Shown: piece after piece, positions 23,552 through 32,219 of the stretch | Layout of the letters: each line of letters begins with the position of its first letter | Numbering within the stretch: the first letter of the stretch is position 1 | Origin: Clostridia bacterium | GTDB taxonomy: Bacteria > Bacillota > Clostridia > Oscillospirales > CAG-272 | Direction: 5' to 3' | Length of the DNA stretch: 34,690 nucleotides | Assembly: GCA_017462795.1 (NCBI GenBank) | Contig: JAFTQL010000010.1 | Span: forward strand, 1-34,690 | Translations under genes and position numbers: made by a program | Notes under the pieces: generated by a model | What the model was told of the DNA's origin: nothing | Database searches by the model: none | Seen by the model: the letters and a program-made list of their open reading frames with translations, nothing else

Positions 23552-24456
23552 TTTACCTTTGCACCTCCGAACGGTCTCCTTTTAGTCAAGGTGGAAATAT
23601 AGGGTGTGAGGATGTTCATAAAGAGTATGGCAAAGGAAACACCCTCGGGATAGTTACCGAACACGCGGATAAGCACGGTGATAACGCCGCATCCGAGACC
23701 GAAAATGACCTTACCCCATTTTGTGGAGGGGGTGGTGGAATAGTCGGTAGCCATAAAGATCGCTCCCAACAGAAGTCCGCCCGTAAGCACCTGCTCCACG
23801 GGATTCTCTCCGAGAAGCCAGGTAAGCACGAACACCGTCGCCACGAACACCACGGGAGTGTGCCACGTTATGACACGGCGGGCTACAAGATAAACACCGC
23901 CTATGATAAGAGCCAGAGCGCAGGTCTCGCCGAGGCATCCGCCATAATCTCCGAGGAAAAGTCTGAGAACAGAGGGCATCTCGCCTCCGCTGAGGGGAGT
24001 AGCGGAGCTCACAGCGTCATTGACACTGAAATCCGACATACTCTCGGCAAAGGAAATGACCATAACTATTCTCGCTGTGATAGCGGGATTGGCAAAATTG
24101 CGTCCGATACCGCCGAAAAGCTGTTTTACAACGACTATGGCTACAATACTGCCCACAGCCGCCTGCCACAGCGGGATGGAGACGGGGAGATTGAGTCCGA
24201 GGAGCATACCCGTAACGACTGCCGACAGGTCTCCTACAGTTACGGGACGCTTACAGATACGCTCAAATATATATTCCGCGACAACGCACCAGCCCACGCA
24301 AAACGCCACCACAAGCAGAGCACGCCAGCCAAAAATGACCGCCGACGCCACAAGGGCGGGAACAAGCGCTATTACTACGTCAAGCATTATGCTTCTTGTG
24401 GAATGCCTTGCTCTCACATGGGGCGAGGGGGAAACCAAAAGCATACTGTTATCCAT
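23548..24456 (-). CDS. rnfD: Rnf complex subunit RnfD
   Basis: Integral membrane subunit, 302 residues, NqrB-like, thought to be central to ion translocation. It opens SPHVRARHSTRSIMLDVVIAL in the family manner and has about nine or ten helices. NFANPAITARI (120-130) and SATPLSGG (151-158) are typical; Thr153 is the expected covalent FMN site. It starts 1 bp after the rnfC stop, with a GGAGG-type ribosome binding site inside rnfC. Confidence 0.95.
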   Translation of the reverse strand: MDNSMLLVSPSPHVRARHSTRSIMLDVVIALVPALVASAVIFGWRALLVVAFCVGWCVVAEYIFERICKRPVTVGDLSAVVTGMLLGLNLPVSIPLWQAAVGSIVAIVVVKQLFGGIGRNFANPAITARIVMVISFAESMSDFSVNDAVSSATPLSGGEMPSVLRLFLGDYGGCLGETCALALIIGGVYLVARRVITWHTPVVFVATVFVLTWLLGENPVEQVLTGGLLLGAIFMATDYSTTPSTKWGKVIFGLGCGVITVLIRVFGNYPEGVSFAILFMNILTPYISTLTKRRPFGGAKVK

Positions 24457-24457
24457 T

Positions 24458-25777
24458 TTATTTTCCTCCTTCCCTGTTCTTTGTCTGATAATTCCTCAGC
24501 TTGACCTTGGCAAGCTTATTTGTCTGAACCAGGTTTCTCTTTGCGGGACAAACATAGCTGCAGCAGCCGCACTCCATACAAAGATTTACTTTGAATTTCT
24601 CCAGTGCCGCCGCGTTATCTGCCGCGTAAGCGTCGGCGATATCGCAGGGAGCAAGACCGAAAGGACAGTGTGACACGCACCTGCCGCACCTGATACAGGC
24701 TGTCTCGGGGGGAGGAGTCGCGTCCTTTCTGTCAAAGGCAAGTATGGCGTTGGTCTGCTTGAGCACGGGCAGATACAGGTCGGGCAGAGCTATGCCCATC
24801 ATAGGACCGCCGTATATTATCTTTCTCGGCGGGCATTTAAAGCCGCCGCAGAACTCAATAAGCTCAAGAACAGGCGTGCCAATGGGAGCAATGACATTCT
24901 TCGGCTCTGAGATAGCAGAGCCGTCCACCGTAACGCATTTCTCCACCAAGGGCATACCGGTTTTTATGTACTTGGCAATGGTAGCCACCGTGGTACAGTT
25001 GATGACAACAACTCCGCAGTCAAGAGGCAGCTTGCCCTCACCGATGACCCTGCCGAGAGTGTGATAAACAAGCACCTTCTCGCCGCCCTGAGGATACACG
25101 GCAGGCAATGAGCGCACCTCAACGCCCTCCATGCCCTCAGTCGCCTGTCTCATGCTTGCGATACACTTTGGCTTGTTGTTTTCAATTCCGATGACAGCCT
25201 TGCTGACCTCGAGATACTTCATGAGCATTCCCAGCCCCTCGGCGACAAGCGCCGCGTCGTCTATCATAGTGCGGGTGTCCGAGGTGATATATGGCTCGCA
25301 CTCCGCTCCGTTGACCACAATGGTATCTATCCTTGACACATCAGCCGCCAGCTTTACCGTTGTGGGAAAGCCCGCTCCGCCAAGACCTACTATACCGCTT
25401 CTCTGCATAGCGGACAGAAACTCTTCCCTGTTTGTGACCGTGGGGGGGACTACCTCCTCGGACACGGTCTGAAGTCCGTCCGGCTCGATGACCACAGCGG
25501 TGATATGCGCGCCCGTGACGGAAATGATCTCATCTATCTTTTTTACCTTTCCAGAAACGCCCGAGTATACAGGCGAGGAAAGACCGCCCGCCGCTTCTCC
25601 CACAAGCTGTCCGACCCTGACCTCATCCCCCGCCTTGACAACAGGCACCGCCGGCGCGCCTATGTGCATGGACATGGGTATGACCGCCTTTTTGGGGACG
25701 GGCATACGAACGGGAGGTACATCAGCAGTATTCTTATGATGCTTGAGATGAACTCCGTTTAACTTGAAAATAGACAC
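24458..25777 (-). CDS. rnfC: Rnf complex subunit RnfC (NADH-binding)
   Basis: Peripheral subunit that exchanges electrons with NAD(H), 439 residues. The N-terminal biotin-carboxyl-carrier-like domain precedes the glycine-rich nucleotide loop GIVGLGGAGFPTT (128-140) and YPQGGEKVLVYHTLGR (228-243), as in complex I NuoF. Two [4Fe-4S] motifs follow: CIRCGRCVSHCP (361-372) and CMECGCCSYVCP (400-411). The start is GTG at 25777, five bases after GGAGG; no better start exists in frame. It is first in the cluster behind a perfect promoter. Clostridial Rnf can pump sodium or protons; the ion is not readable from sequence here. Confidence 0.95.
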   Translation of the reverse strand: MSIFKLNGVHLKHHKNTADVPPVRMPVPKKAVIPMSMHIGAPAVPVVKAGDEVRVGQLVGEAAGGLSSPVYSGVSGKVKKIDEIISVTGAHITAVVIEPDGLQTVSEEVVPPTVTNREEFLSAMQRSGIVGLGGAGFPTTVKLAADVSRIDTIVVNGAECEPYITSDTRTMIDDAALVAEGLGMLMKYLEVSKAVIGIENNKPKCIASMRQATEGMEGVEVRSLPAVYPQGGEKVLVYHTLGRVIGEGKLPLDCGVVVINCTTVATIAKYIKTGMPLVEKCVTVDGSAISEPKNVIAPIGTPVLELIEFCGGFKCPPRKIIYGGPMMGIALPDLYLPVLKQTNAILAFDRKDATPPPETACIRCGRCVSHCPFGLAPCDIADAYAADNAAALEKFKVNLCMECGCCSYVCPAKRNLVQTNKLAKVKLRNYQTKNREGGK

Positions 25778-25813
25778 TTTTGCCTCCGTTTTTGCAAAAT
25801 AAATGTTAACATA

Positions 25814-25842
25814 ATTATATCACTTTTTCCTTCAAATGTCAA
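25814..25842 (-). promoter_or_regulatory. perfect-consensus sigma-A promoter of the rnf operon
   Basis: Minus-strand TTGACA (25837-25842) and TATAAT (25814-25819), spacing 17 bp, about 37 bp before the rnfC start. High constitutive expression is expected. No Rex-type or other operator is obvious at it. Confidence 0.93.
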
Positions 25843-25939
25843 GAATTTTACCCAATTTTGCACTAAAAAGCCATTGTTTTGGGTTGCTTGTTTTGTTAAT
25901 TTTTTATCAAAACATAAAAGTTTACAAAATGGGCTAACA

Positions 25940-25972
25940 ATTTTCGCGAAAATGTGGTATACTTGATATAAT
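25940..25972 (+). promoter_or_regulatory. ribF promoter region with 14-bp palindrome
   Basis: A perfect palindrome, ATTTTCGCGAAAAT (25940-25953), lies just upstream of two overlapping -10 candidates: TATACT (25958-25963) and an extended -10, TGATATAAT (25964-25972). No clear -35 is seen. The palindrome would sit in the -35/spacer region, as an operator would. No FMN riboswitch (RFN) elements are visible before ribF. Confidence 0.5.
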
Positions 25973-26005
25973 TGACATAAAAATAACGATTGGAAGTGCA
26001 TAGAT

Positions 26006-26923
26006 TTGCTCACACACAACACCATAACATACGTCTCTCCCTGCCCATGTGTGCTGGCTCTCGGGTGCTTTGACGGAGTACACTCGGGACACAGAGAGGT
26101 GATAAGCACGGCAAAAGCCATTGCCGCGGACGCGGGTCTGCCGCTGACTGTTTTTACATTTGAGCAACCCCCGCGAAACTTTTTCGCCCCCGCGTCTGTC
26201 CCTATTATTACCCCACCCGCAGAAAAGGCGAGGATATTTGAAACGCTGGGAGTTGACAACGCAATTATTATTCCGCACTCGGCAGAGATATTCTCAATGA
26301 GCGCCGAAGGCTTTATAGACAACATAATAATAGGAAGGCTGCGCGCCGCCCATATTGTGTGCGGATTCAATTACACCTTCGGGGCAAAGGGGCTTGGAAG
26401 CACGGATCTGCTCACCGACAGGTGCAAGAGCAACGGAATAGACGTAACAGTGATCCCCGAATACAGGATGGGTGGACAGTCGGTGAGCTCATCCGCTATC
26501 CGCGAGGCTGTGGCGGCAGGGGACATGAAAACAGCCGCCATACTTTTGGGCAGACCCTATTCCCTTACCTCCGTGGTGGTGGACGGACAGCATCTTGCCA
26601 GACGTCTGGGCTTCCCGACGGTAAACACCATTCCCGAGAGTGGCATCCTTCTTCCGAAAAACGGTGTCTACGCCTCAAGGATACGCTTTGACGGAGAGGA
26701 GAGATTTGGCATAACCAACGTAGGCATTCGCCCGACGGTGGACACCAACATACTTTGCGCGGAGACACACATCTTTGATTTTGACGGTGATCTTTACGGC
26801 AAACGAATAACCGTGGAGTTTATTGAATTTATACGAGAAGAAACCAGATTCCCCGACGTGGACGTCATGGCAGATCAGGTAAAGAATGACATTATAACAG
26901 CAAGAGGTATCTTTGGGATATAA
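26006..26923 (+). CDS. ribF: bifunctional riboflavin kinase/FAD synthetase
   Basis: Makes FMN from riboflavin and FAD from FMN. The 305-residue product has the N-terminal nucleotidyltransferase domain with GCFDGVHSGH (20-29), CGFNYTFGAKGLG and SVSSSAIREAVAAGD, then the riboflavin kinase domain with GFPTVNTIP (usual GFPTAN, so Ala to Val) and NVGIRPTV. It starts at TTG (26006) with GGAAG upstream; there is no in-frame ATG or GTG nearby and the N-terminal spacing to GCFDG fits the family, so the TTG is probably real and may limit expression. It diverges from rnf, whose RnfC, D and G subunits need FMN, a sensible pairing (inference). Confidence 0.94.
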   Translation: MLTHNTITYVSPCPCVLALGCFDGVHSGHREVISTAKAIAADAGLPLTVFTFEQPPRNFFAPASVPIITPPAEKARIFETLGVDNAIIIPHSAEIFSMSAEGFIDNIIIGRLRAAHIVCGFNYTFGAKGLGSTDLLTDRCKSNGIDVTVIPEYRMGGQSVSSSAIREAVAAGDMKTAAILLGRPYSLTSVVVDGQHLARRLGFPTVNTIPESGILLPKNGVYASRIRFDGEERFGITNVGIRPTVDTNILCAETHIFDFDGDLYGKRITVEFIEFIREETRFPDVDVMADQVKNDIITARGIFGI

Positions 26924-26936
26924 CATACACATAAAA

Positions 26937-26975
26937 AACGTGTTGACACTATACAGGTCGTCAACACGTTTTTTT
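26937..26975. terminator. bidirectional terminator after ribF
   Basis: Perfect 11-bp stem AACGTGTTGAC (26937-26947) with GTCAACACGTT (26960-26970), followed by a T-run on plus. On minus it is followed by TTTTTTATG, so it also serves the convergent UxaC-like gene. Confidence 0.93.
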
Positions 26976-27004
26976 ATTGTGTAATATAATGTTATTGAAA
27001 AATG

Positions 27005-27934
27005 TTATTCCGACGAAATCGTTACATTCACCGCGCCTATAGGGTAGATGTTCGCGAGGGCGGAAAGGAATTTTTTCGTGTCGTGGACCGTATCATTTTT
27101 CGACACAAAAACATGCGGTGTAATATAACATTTTTTCGTGGAGCGCAGGCATGTATTCAATATATCCGAAGGAGAGGAACGGATATCGCATGCCGCGTAT
27201 ATTCTCGCGCTCATGTTATGAGCGGAGAGAAACGCGGCTAGTTCTCCAATGACCGATAAAGAGGCTTTTATATGCAGATGTATTTGCGAAAACACGTTGT
27301 GGCATATCAGCTCGCATACAATTTGACAGATCAACACATCAAGCTCTTTTTTATTACATTTTTCGCCACACATAAGCTTACTCGCGGCAACTCCCGCATG
27401 ATATCTGTCTGGGCGGACAAACCTGTCATCCGAAAGCGCAAGACAAATATGACATATATCGTCGCTATCCCTTGATTTTATTGATTTTATAACATTATTC
27501 GCAAGCTCTTCAAATGAGGACGGACGATCGTGAGATTCTTGGGTCATCGTTTGATTTAAATTGACAGATATATTATCTTTTTCGCCACAAATAAAATTAT
27601 TTTCCGGAACAATGCCAAAGCACAGATCAGGCGTGTCATCACTGTAATCAAGCTCGCATTCACAGCCGTTATATATTCTCCAGAGAGCCGAGGCGCCAGA
27701 GGCTGTCAGCGCCCTTTCATCTATGTGCGAGCCCATGGCGTTGTCAAGCCTTTTGGCAAAATCCGAGGCGTGCTTGTTGCCTTTAAGCTGTGGAAATATC
27801 CTCAGCCACTCTTCAAGCATCTCAAAGTCGGATGCCTTTTCGTTTATGTATTTTTCGTCACGATCAAGCAATCTCATCTGTGTGATCATATTCCCGTCAG
27901 CTGTGACCTCCCACAGATTTTTTTCACCCGACAT
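27005..27934 (-). CDS. glucuronate isomerase (UxaC)-like protein lacking the N-terminal metal-binding end
   Basis: An intact 309-residue frame that follows the UxaC pattern over most of its length. Residues 7-50 (NLWEVTADGN, MRLLDRDEKYINEKASDFE, EEWLRIFPQ) match the family's 'elWl.gDhykwrlMRa.GvdEkyItgdasdyekf.aWaetvP'. Residues 139-170 and 180-225 (EELDVLICQI through SQIHLHIKAS) match its 'lh.gAlRnnn' region, and 240-305 its 'PktilY..np' and 'aLAnlgl' segments. Missing are the first 60 or so residues with the HxH metal ligands, the SDHGLD motif and the C-terminal DSRSFLSYPR end; UxaC is normally about 465 residues. The retained homology is by eye. ATG at 27934 has GGAGG eight bases upstream. 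It is Cys- and Asn-rich compared with its neighbours. Isomerase activity is very unlikely. Confidence 0.55.
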   Translation of the reverse strand: MSGEKNLWEVTADGNMITQMRLLDRDEKYINEKASDFEMLEEWLRIFPQLKGNKHASDFAKRLDNAMGSHIDERALTASGASALWRIYNGCECELDYSDDTPDLCFGIVPENNFICGEKDNISVNLNQTMTQESHDRPSSFEELANNVIKSIKSRDSDDICHICLALSDDRFVRPDRYHAGVAASKLMCGEKCNKKELDVLICQIVCELICHNVFSQIHLHIKASLSVIGELAAFLSAHNMSARIYAACDIRSSPSDILNTCLRSTKKCYITPHVFVSKNDTVHDTKKFLSALANIYPIGAVNVTISSE

Positions 27935-28071
27935 ACATACCGCCTCCTCTCAACGCTCTTTGTCATATTATAACAGATGATCACCTTTTTTTCAAGCCCA
28001 AACGCAAAAATCATACTCGCTTGGTAAAAAAATTGTTACAAAATTTATTTTAATAAAATATTCGGGAAATA

Positions 28072-28100
28072 TAGACATTTCGGATATTATGTGGTATAAT
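28072..28100 (+). promoter_or_regulatory. sigma-A promoter of the MBL-fold gene
   Basis: TAGACA (28072-28077) and TATAAT (28095-28100), spacing 17 bp, about 35 bp before the start codon. It may also drive gltX and glnS. Confidence 0.75.
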
Positions 28101-28135
28101 ATTATGAAGTTTTATTTTTCAGGCGGTGATACGGA

Positions 28136-28750
28136 ATGAAGATCAAGGCAGTCTGTCCCTACTCCTTTGGAGCAAATACCTATGTCATTTTTGCGGACTC
28201 GCACGCTTTTGTCGTCGATCCCGTAGCCTCGGTGGAGGCTATAATGTCGGTGATAGCCGAGGAGGGCGCTGTTCTTGACGGCATTCTGCTCACACACGGT
28301 CATTTCGACCACACCATCGCTCTTGACACACTGCGCAGAGCGACAGCCGTCCCCGCCTACATCCACAGCGAAGATGCCGTGATGCTGACGGACGGTAAGA
28401 AGAACGCCTTCTATGAGTTCTACGGTAAGGAGAGCAGGTACGCACCCGCCGAGGAATTACTGGAGGACGGTCAGATACTCACACTTGGCGGTGAGGAGAT
28501 ACGGGTACTCCATACCCCCGGTCACACGGGCGGCTCGGTCTGCTTTCTGTGCGGTGACTTTATCGTTACGGGAGACACGCTGTTTGCCGACAGCATAGGC
28601 AGGTGCGACCTGTGGGGCGGAAGCAACGCGCAAATGCAGGCATCCCTTGAATTTCTGCGCACACTCGATCCCGATCTCACCATCTACCCCGGTCACGGTG
28701 CGCCCTCAATACTGGGACACGCTCTTGACAACGCCGCCTACTTTTTCTGA
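28136..28750 (+). CDS. MBL-fold metallo-hydrolase (glyoxalase-II-like)
   Basis: Cytoplasmic metal-dependent hydrolase of 204 residues. It has the beta-lactamase-fold signature THGHFDH (53-59), a second His in TPGHTGGSV, an Asp in TGDTLFADSIGR and a final His in YPGHGAPS, giving a complete two-metal site. It resembles GloB-like/YcbL thioester hydrolases, which act on hydroxyacyl-thiols or related substrates; the true substrate is unknown. The ribosome binding site is weak (GGCGGTGATACGGA). gltX follows after 76 bp. Confidence 0.9.
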   Translation: MKIKAVCPYSFGANTYVIFADSHAFVVDPVASVEAIMSVIAEEGAVLDGILLTHGHFDHTIALDTLRRATAVPAYIHSEDAVMLTDGKKNAFYEFYGKESRYAPAEELLEDGQILTLGGEEIRVLHTPGHTGGSVCFLCGDFIVTGDTLFADSIGRCDLWGGSNAQMQASLEFLRTLDPDLTIYPGHGAPSILGHALDNAAYFF

Positions 28751-28826
28751 AAGCTTTAAATCAATTTATTCAACATCTATTCAACATTATCCAATAAAAA
28801 ATCTTATCCCCGAAAGGAAACATAAA

Positions 28827-30515
28827 ATGGACTATCAAAAGCTTGCTGAGCTTCTTTTCCCCAACGTAACCAAAACCCCCGCCGACATGGAGGCGGAATA
28901 TCCCGCGCGTAAGCTGCCCGAGGGAGCAAAGGTCACCCGTTTCGCGCCCAGCCCCACAGGATTTGTCCACTTTGGCGGACTCTTCCCCACCACAGTTGCC
29001 GAGCGTCTCGCTCACCAGAGCGGCGGCGTTCTCTACCTGAGAATTGAGGACACCGATGCCCGCCGTGAGGTAGCGGGAGCTGCTGAGGGACTTATAAAAA
29101 CTCTTTCCCGCTACGGCATTGACTTTGACGAGGGCGCTGTGCTTGACGAGAGCGGCAAGGTAAGCGACAAGGGTATTTACGGTCCTTACAAGCAGAGTCT
29201 GCGCGGACCTGTCTACCACGTATATGCCAAGCAGCTTGTAAGTGAGGGCAAGGCATATCCGTGCTTTACGGATGCCGAGGAGCTTGAGGAGCTTCTCTCT
29301 GTCAACAAAAAGGAAGAGATAAAGAACACCGACTGGCAGGCGCAGGCAGAGAGCCGCAAAGCGGAGATGCTTAAAGCAAGAGAAATCACCATGGAAGAGG
29401 TCGAGCAGAATCTTGCTGCCGGAAATCCCTTTGTTCTCCGCATACTTGCCGACGGCGATCCCGACAGAAAGATAAGGTTCACCGACCTTGTAAAGGGCAA
29501 CATGGAGATACCCGAGAATGACGAGGACTTTGTTCTTCTCAAGTCAGACGGAATCCCCACGTATCACTTCGCCCACGCCGTTGACGACCACCTTATGGGT
29601 ACGACCCACGTAATAAGGGGCGAGGAGTGGCTGCCCAGTCTCGCAAAGCACCTTCAGCTTTTCAGATATCTGGGCTTCAGGACTCCCAAATATCTGCATA
29701 TCGCCCAGATCATGCGCCTTGACGAGAACGGAAACAAGAAGAAGCTCTCCAAGAGAGACATGGGCGCTAACATGGACGACTACACGGGAATGGGCTACTG
29801 CCCCGAGGCGGTATGCGAGTATGTCATGACCCTTCTCAACTCAAACTACGAGGAATGGAGAATGCAGAATCCCGAAAAGTCCTACCGTGACTTCCCCTTC
29901 AACATCAAGAAGATGTCTGTGTCCGGCTGTCTTTTTGACTTTGACAAGCTGAATGACGTTTCCAAGAACGTGATCTCCCGCATGGACGCAGCAAAGGTGA
30001 CTGCCGCCGTGACTGGGTGGGCATTGGAATATGACAAGCCCTTCGGCGAGCTGTTAAGTACCAACCGTGAGACCGCGGAGAAGATATTTGCTATCGGCAG
30101 AGGCGGCAAAAAGCCGAGAAAGGATCTTGCCACATGGCGCGACGCAAAGCCTTACATGGGATTCTTCTTTGACGAATACTTTGAGGTTGAGTGCGATTAC
30201 GACGAAAAGTATCCCCGAGAGGACATAAAGGCTGTATTTGACGGATTCCTTGAGACATTTGACGAGAGCGACGACATGAACACATGGTTCGACAAGATCA
30301 AAGCGGTGGCATCCGCCAACGGCTACACCCCCGACATGAAGGCTTACAAGGCCGATCCCACGGCATTCAAAGGAAATGTTGCCGATGTGAGCATGTTCCT
30401 GCGCCTTGCCGTAACGGGAAAGATCAACTCCCCCGACATGTACGCCGTAATGCAGATACTCGGCAAGGATAAGGTCACCGAGAGAATAGAAAAGATGAGA
30501 GCGACACTGGCGTGA
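28827..30515 (+). CDS. gltX: glutamate--tRNA ligase
   Basis: Charges tRNA-Glu with glutamate. The 562-residue class I synthetase has the HIGH-type motif APSPTGFVHFGG (40-51) and the KMSKS-type motif KKLSKR (305-310), with the C-terminal anticodon-binding region beyond 380. It is longer than the usual 470-500 residues, with added sequence in the middle (about 150-200) and near the C-terminus (the FFDEYFEVECDYDEKYPRED region); I know similar long forms in gut Clostridia. An open frame runs further upstream into the MBL gene, but the ATG at 28827 with GAAAGGAAA upstream is the sensible start. Its partner glnS follows 44 bp downstream. Confidence 0.93.
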   Translation: MDYQKLAELLFPNVTKTPADMEAEYPARKLPEGAKVTRFAPSPTGFVHFGGLFPTTVAERLAHQSGGVLYLRIEDTDARREVAGAAEGLIKTLSRYGIDFDEGAVLDESGKVSDKGIYGPYKQSLRGPVYHVYAKQLVSEGKAYPCFTDAEELEELLSVNKKEEIKNTDWQAQAESRKAEMLKAREITMEEVEQNLAAGNPFVLRILADGDPDRKIRFTDLVKGNMEIPENDEDFVLLKSDGIPTYHFAHAVDDHLMGTTHVIRGEEWLPSLAKHLQLFRYLGFRTPKYLHIAQIMRLDENGNKKKLSKRDMGANMDDYTGMGYCPEAVCEYVMTLLNSNYEEWRMQNPEKSYRDFPFNIKKMSVSGCLFDFDKLNDVSKNVISRMDAAKVTAAVTGWALEYDKPFGELLSTNRETAEKIFAIGRGGKKPRKDLATWRDAKPYMGFFFDEYFEVECDYDEKYPREDIKAVFDGFLETFDESDDMNTWFDKIKAVASANGYTPDMKAYKADPTAFKGNVADVSMFLRLAVTGKINSPDMYAVMQILGKDKVTERIEKMRATLA

Positions 30516-30559
30516 TAAAAGCACCCGACAAAATAACAAAACAAAAGGAAGAAATAACA

Positions 30560-32218
30560 ATGGAAGAGATCGCAAGCAACTTTATACATGACATAATTGA
30601 CGCAGACCTGAAGGAAACACCCGACAAGAAGATACACACACGCTTCCCTCCCGAGCCCAACGGTTATCTGCACATCGGCTCGGCAAAGGCTATACTCATA
30701 AACTACGAGACCGCGAAGAAGTACGGCGGAAAGTTCAATCTCCGCTATGACGACACAAATCCCGCAAAGGAGGACACCGAATACGTTGAGTCCATCTACG
30801 AGGATCTCACATGGCTTGGCGCCAATCCCGACGGCGGTATCTTCTACGGCTCGGACTACTTTGACAAGTGCTATGAGTATGCCGAAAAGCTCATCATGGA
30901 CGGCAAGGCATACGTATGCGACCTTAACGCCGAGCAGCTCCGCGAGTACAGAGGAACGCTGACGGAGGCGGGCAAGGAGAGTCCCTACAGAAACAGAAGC
31001 GTGGAGGAGAACCTTGACCTGTTCCGCCGCATGAGAGCAGGTGAGTTCCCCGACGGAAGCCGCACGCTCCGTGCCAAGATAGACATGGCGTCCCCCAACA
31101 TGAATATGCGTGACCCCGCTATCTACCGTATCGTCCATACCTCTCACCACCGTCAGGGCGACAAGTGGTGTATCTATCCCCTTTACGACTACGCTCATCC
31201 CATTCAGGACGCTCTTGAGGGTATCACCTACTCCCTCTGCTCTCTTGAATTTGAGAACCACCGTCCCCTTTACGAGTGGGTCATCGATAACATCGGCTTT
31301 GAGTCCAAGCCAAAGCAGAGAGAGTTCGCAAGACTTAATGTGACAAACACCGTTATGTCCAAGAGATATCTCAGATACCTTGTTGAGAACGACATGGTTG
31401 ACGGCTGGGATGACCCCCGTCTGCCCACCATCTGCGCGCTCCGCAGAAGAGGCTACACCCCCTCGTCCATCTTCAATTTTGTAAGAAGCGCGGGTGTTTC
31501 CAAGGCGAACAGCCTTGTTGACATCGGTATGCTGGAGCACTGCATCCGTGAGGAGCTGAACGCGGAGGCACCCAGAAGGATCGCCATCGAGCACCCTGTA
31601 AAAGTAATTATTGACAACTATCCCGAGGATATGACGGAGTACTTCGATCTGCCCAACAATCCTCAGAACCCCGACGCGGGTACAAGAGCGCTTCCCTTTA
31701 CCAGGGAGATATACATTGACGCATCCGATTTTGCCGAGGTTCCCCCTCCCAAATTCTTCCGCCTCAAGCCCGAGGGCGAGGTAAGACTGATGGGCGCTTA
31801 TATCATCAGGTGCGGCGAGATAGTCAAGGACGCTGACGGCAATGTGGTGGAGATCCACGCCACCGCCGACCTGGAGACGAAAAACGGCAATCCCACAGAC
31901 GGCAGAAAGATAAAGGGCACTATCCACTGGCTGTCCGCAAAGTACGCCTGCGACACGACGCTTATGCTTTACGACAGACTGTTTACCATTGAAAACGTAA
32001 ACGCCATTCCCGAGGATAAGACCTATAACGATTATCTCAACCCCGAATCCCTGACAGTTATCAAGGGAGCGAAGATAGAGCCCTCTCTTGCCGAGGCAAA
32101 GGCGGGCGACAAGTTCCAGTTTGTACGCGACGGCTACTACTGCAAGGATACAAAGCACGAGAACACATTCAACCGCGTGGTGGGTCTGAAGGACAGCTTC
32201 CCAGCAAAGAAGAACTGA
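30560..32218 (+). CDS. glnS: glutamine--tRNA ligase
   Basis: Charges tRNA-Gln directly with glutamine. The 552-residue product has PPEPNGYLHIGSAK (30-43) with the HIGH motif and VMSKRYLR (265-272) with the KMSKS motif, and a GlnRS-type two-barrel anticodon-binding C-terminus. PPEPNGYLHIGHAK/SAK is the GlnRS-specific form, which separates it from GluRS. The ATG at 30560 has AAAAGGAAG upstream; a GTG at 30512 in the gltX end is less likely. It is unusual for Firmicutes, most of which make Gln-tRNA by the GatCAB route, and probably arose by transfer (established trend; not tested here). Confidence 0.95.
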   Translation: MEEIASNFIHDIIDADLKETPDKKIHTRFPPEPNGYLHIGSAKAILINYETAKKYGGKFNLRYDDTNPAKEDTEYVESIYEDLTWLGANPDGGIFYGSDYFDKCYEYAEKLIMDGKAYVCDLNAEQLREYRGTLTEAGKESPYRNRSVEENLDLFRRMRAGEFPDGSRTLRAKIDMASPNMNMRDPAIYRIVHTSHHRQGDKWCIYPLYDYAHPIQDALEGITYSLCSLEFENHRPLYEWVIDNIGFESKPKQREFARLNVTNTVMSKRYLRYLVENDMVDGWDDPRLPTICALRRRGYTPSSIFNFVRSAGVSKANSLVDIGMLEHCIREELNAEAPRRIAIEHPVKVIIDNYPEDMTEYFDLPNNPQNPDAGTRALPFTREIYIDASDFAEVPPPKFFRLKPEGEVRLMGAYIIRCGEIVKDADGNVVEIHATADLETKNGNPTDGRKIKGTIHWLSAKYACDTTLMLYDRLFTIENVNAIPEDKTYNDYLNPESLTVIKGAKIEPSLAEAKAGDKFQFVRDGYYCKDTKHENTFNRVVGLKDSFPAKKN

Positions 32219-32219
32219 C

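Noticed and set aside
25778-26005. FMN riboswitch upstream of ribF
   Set aside because: The conserved RFN element blocks are not seen in this 228-bp gap.
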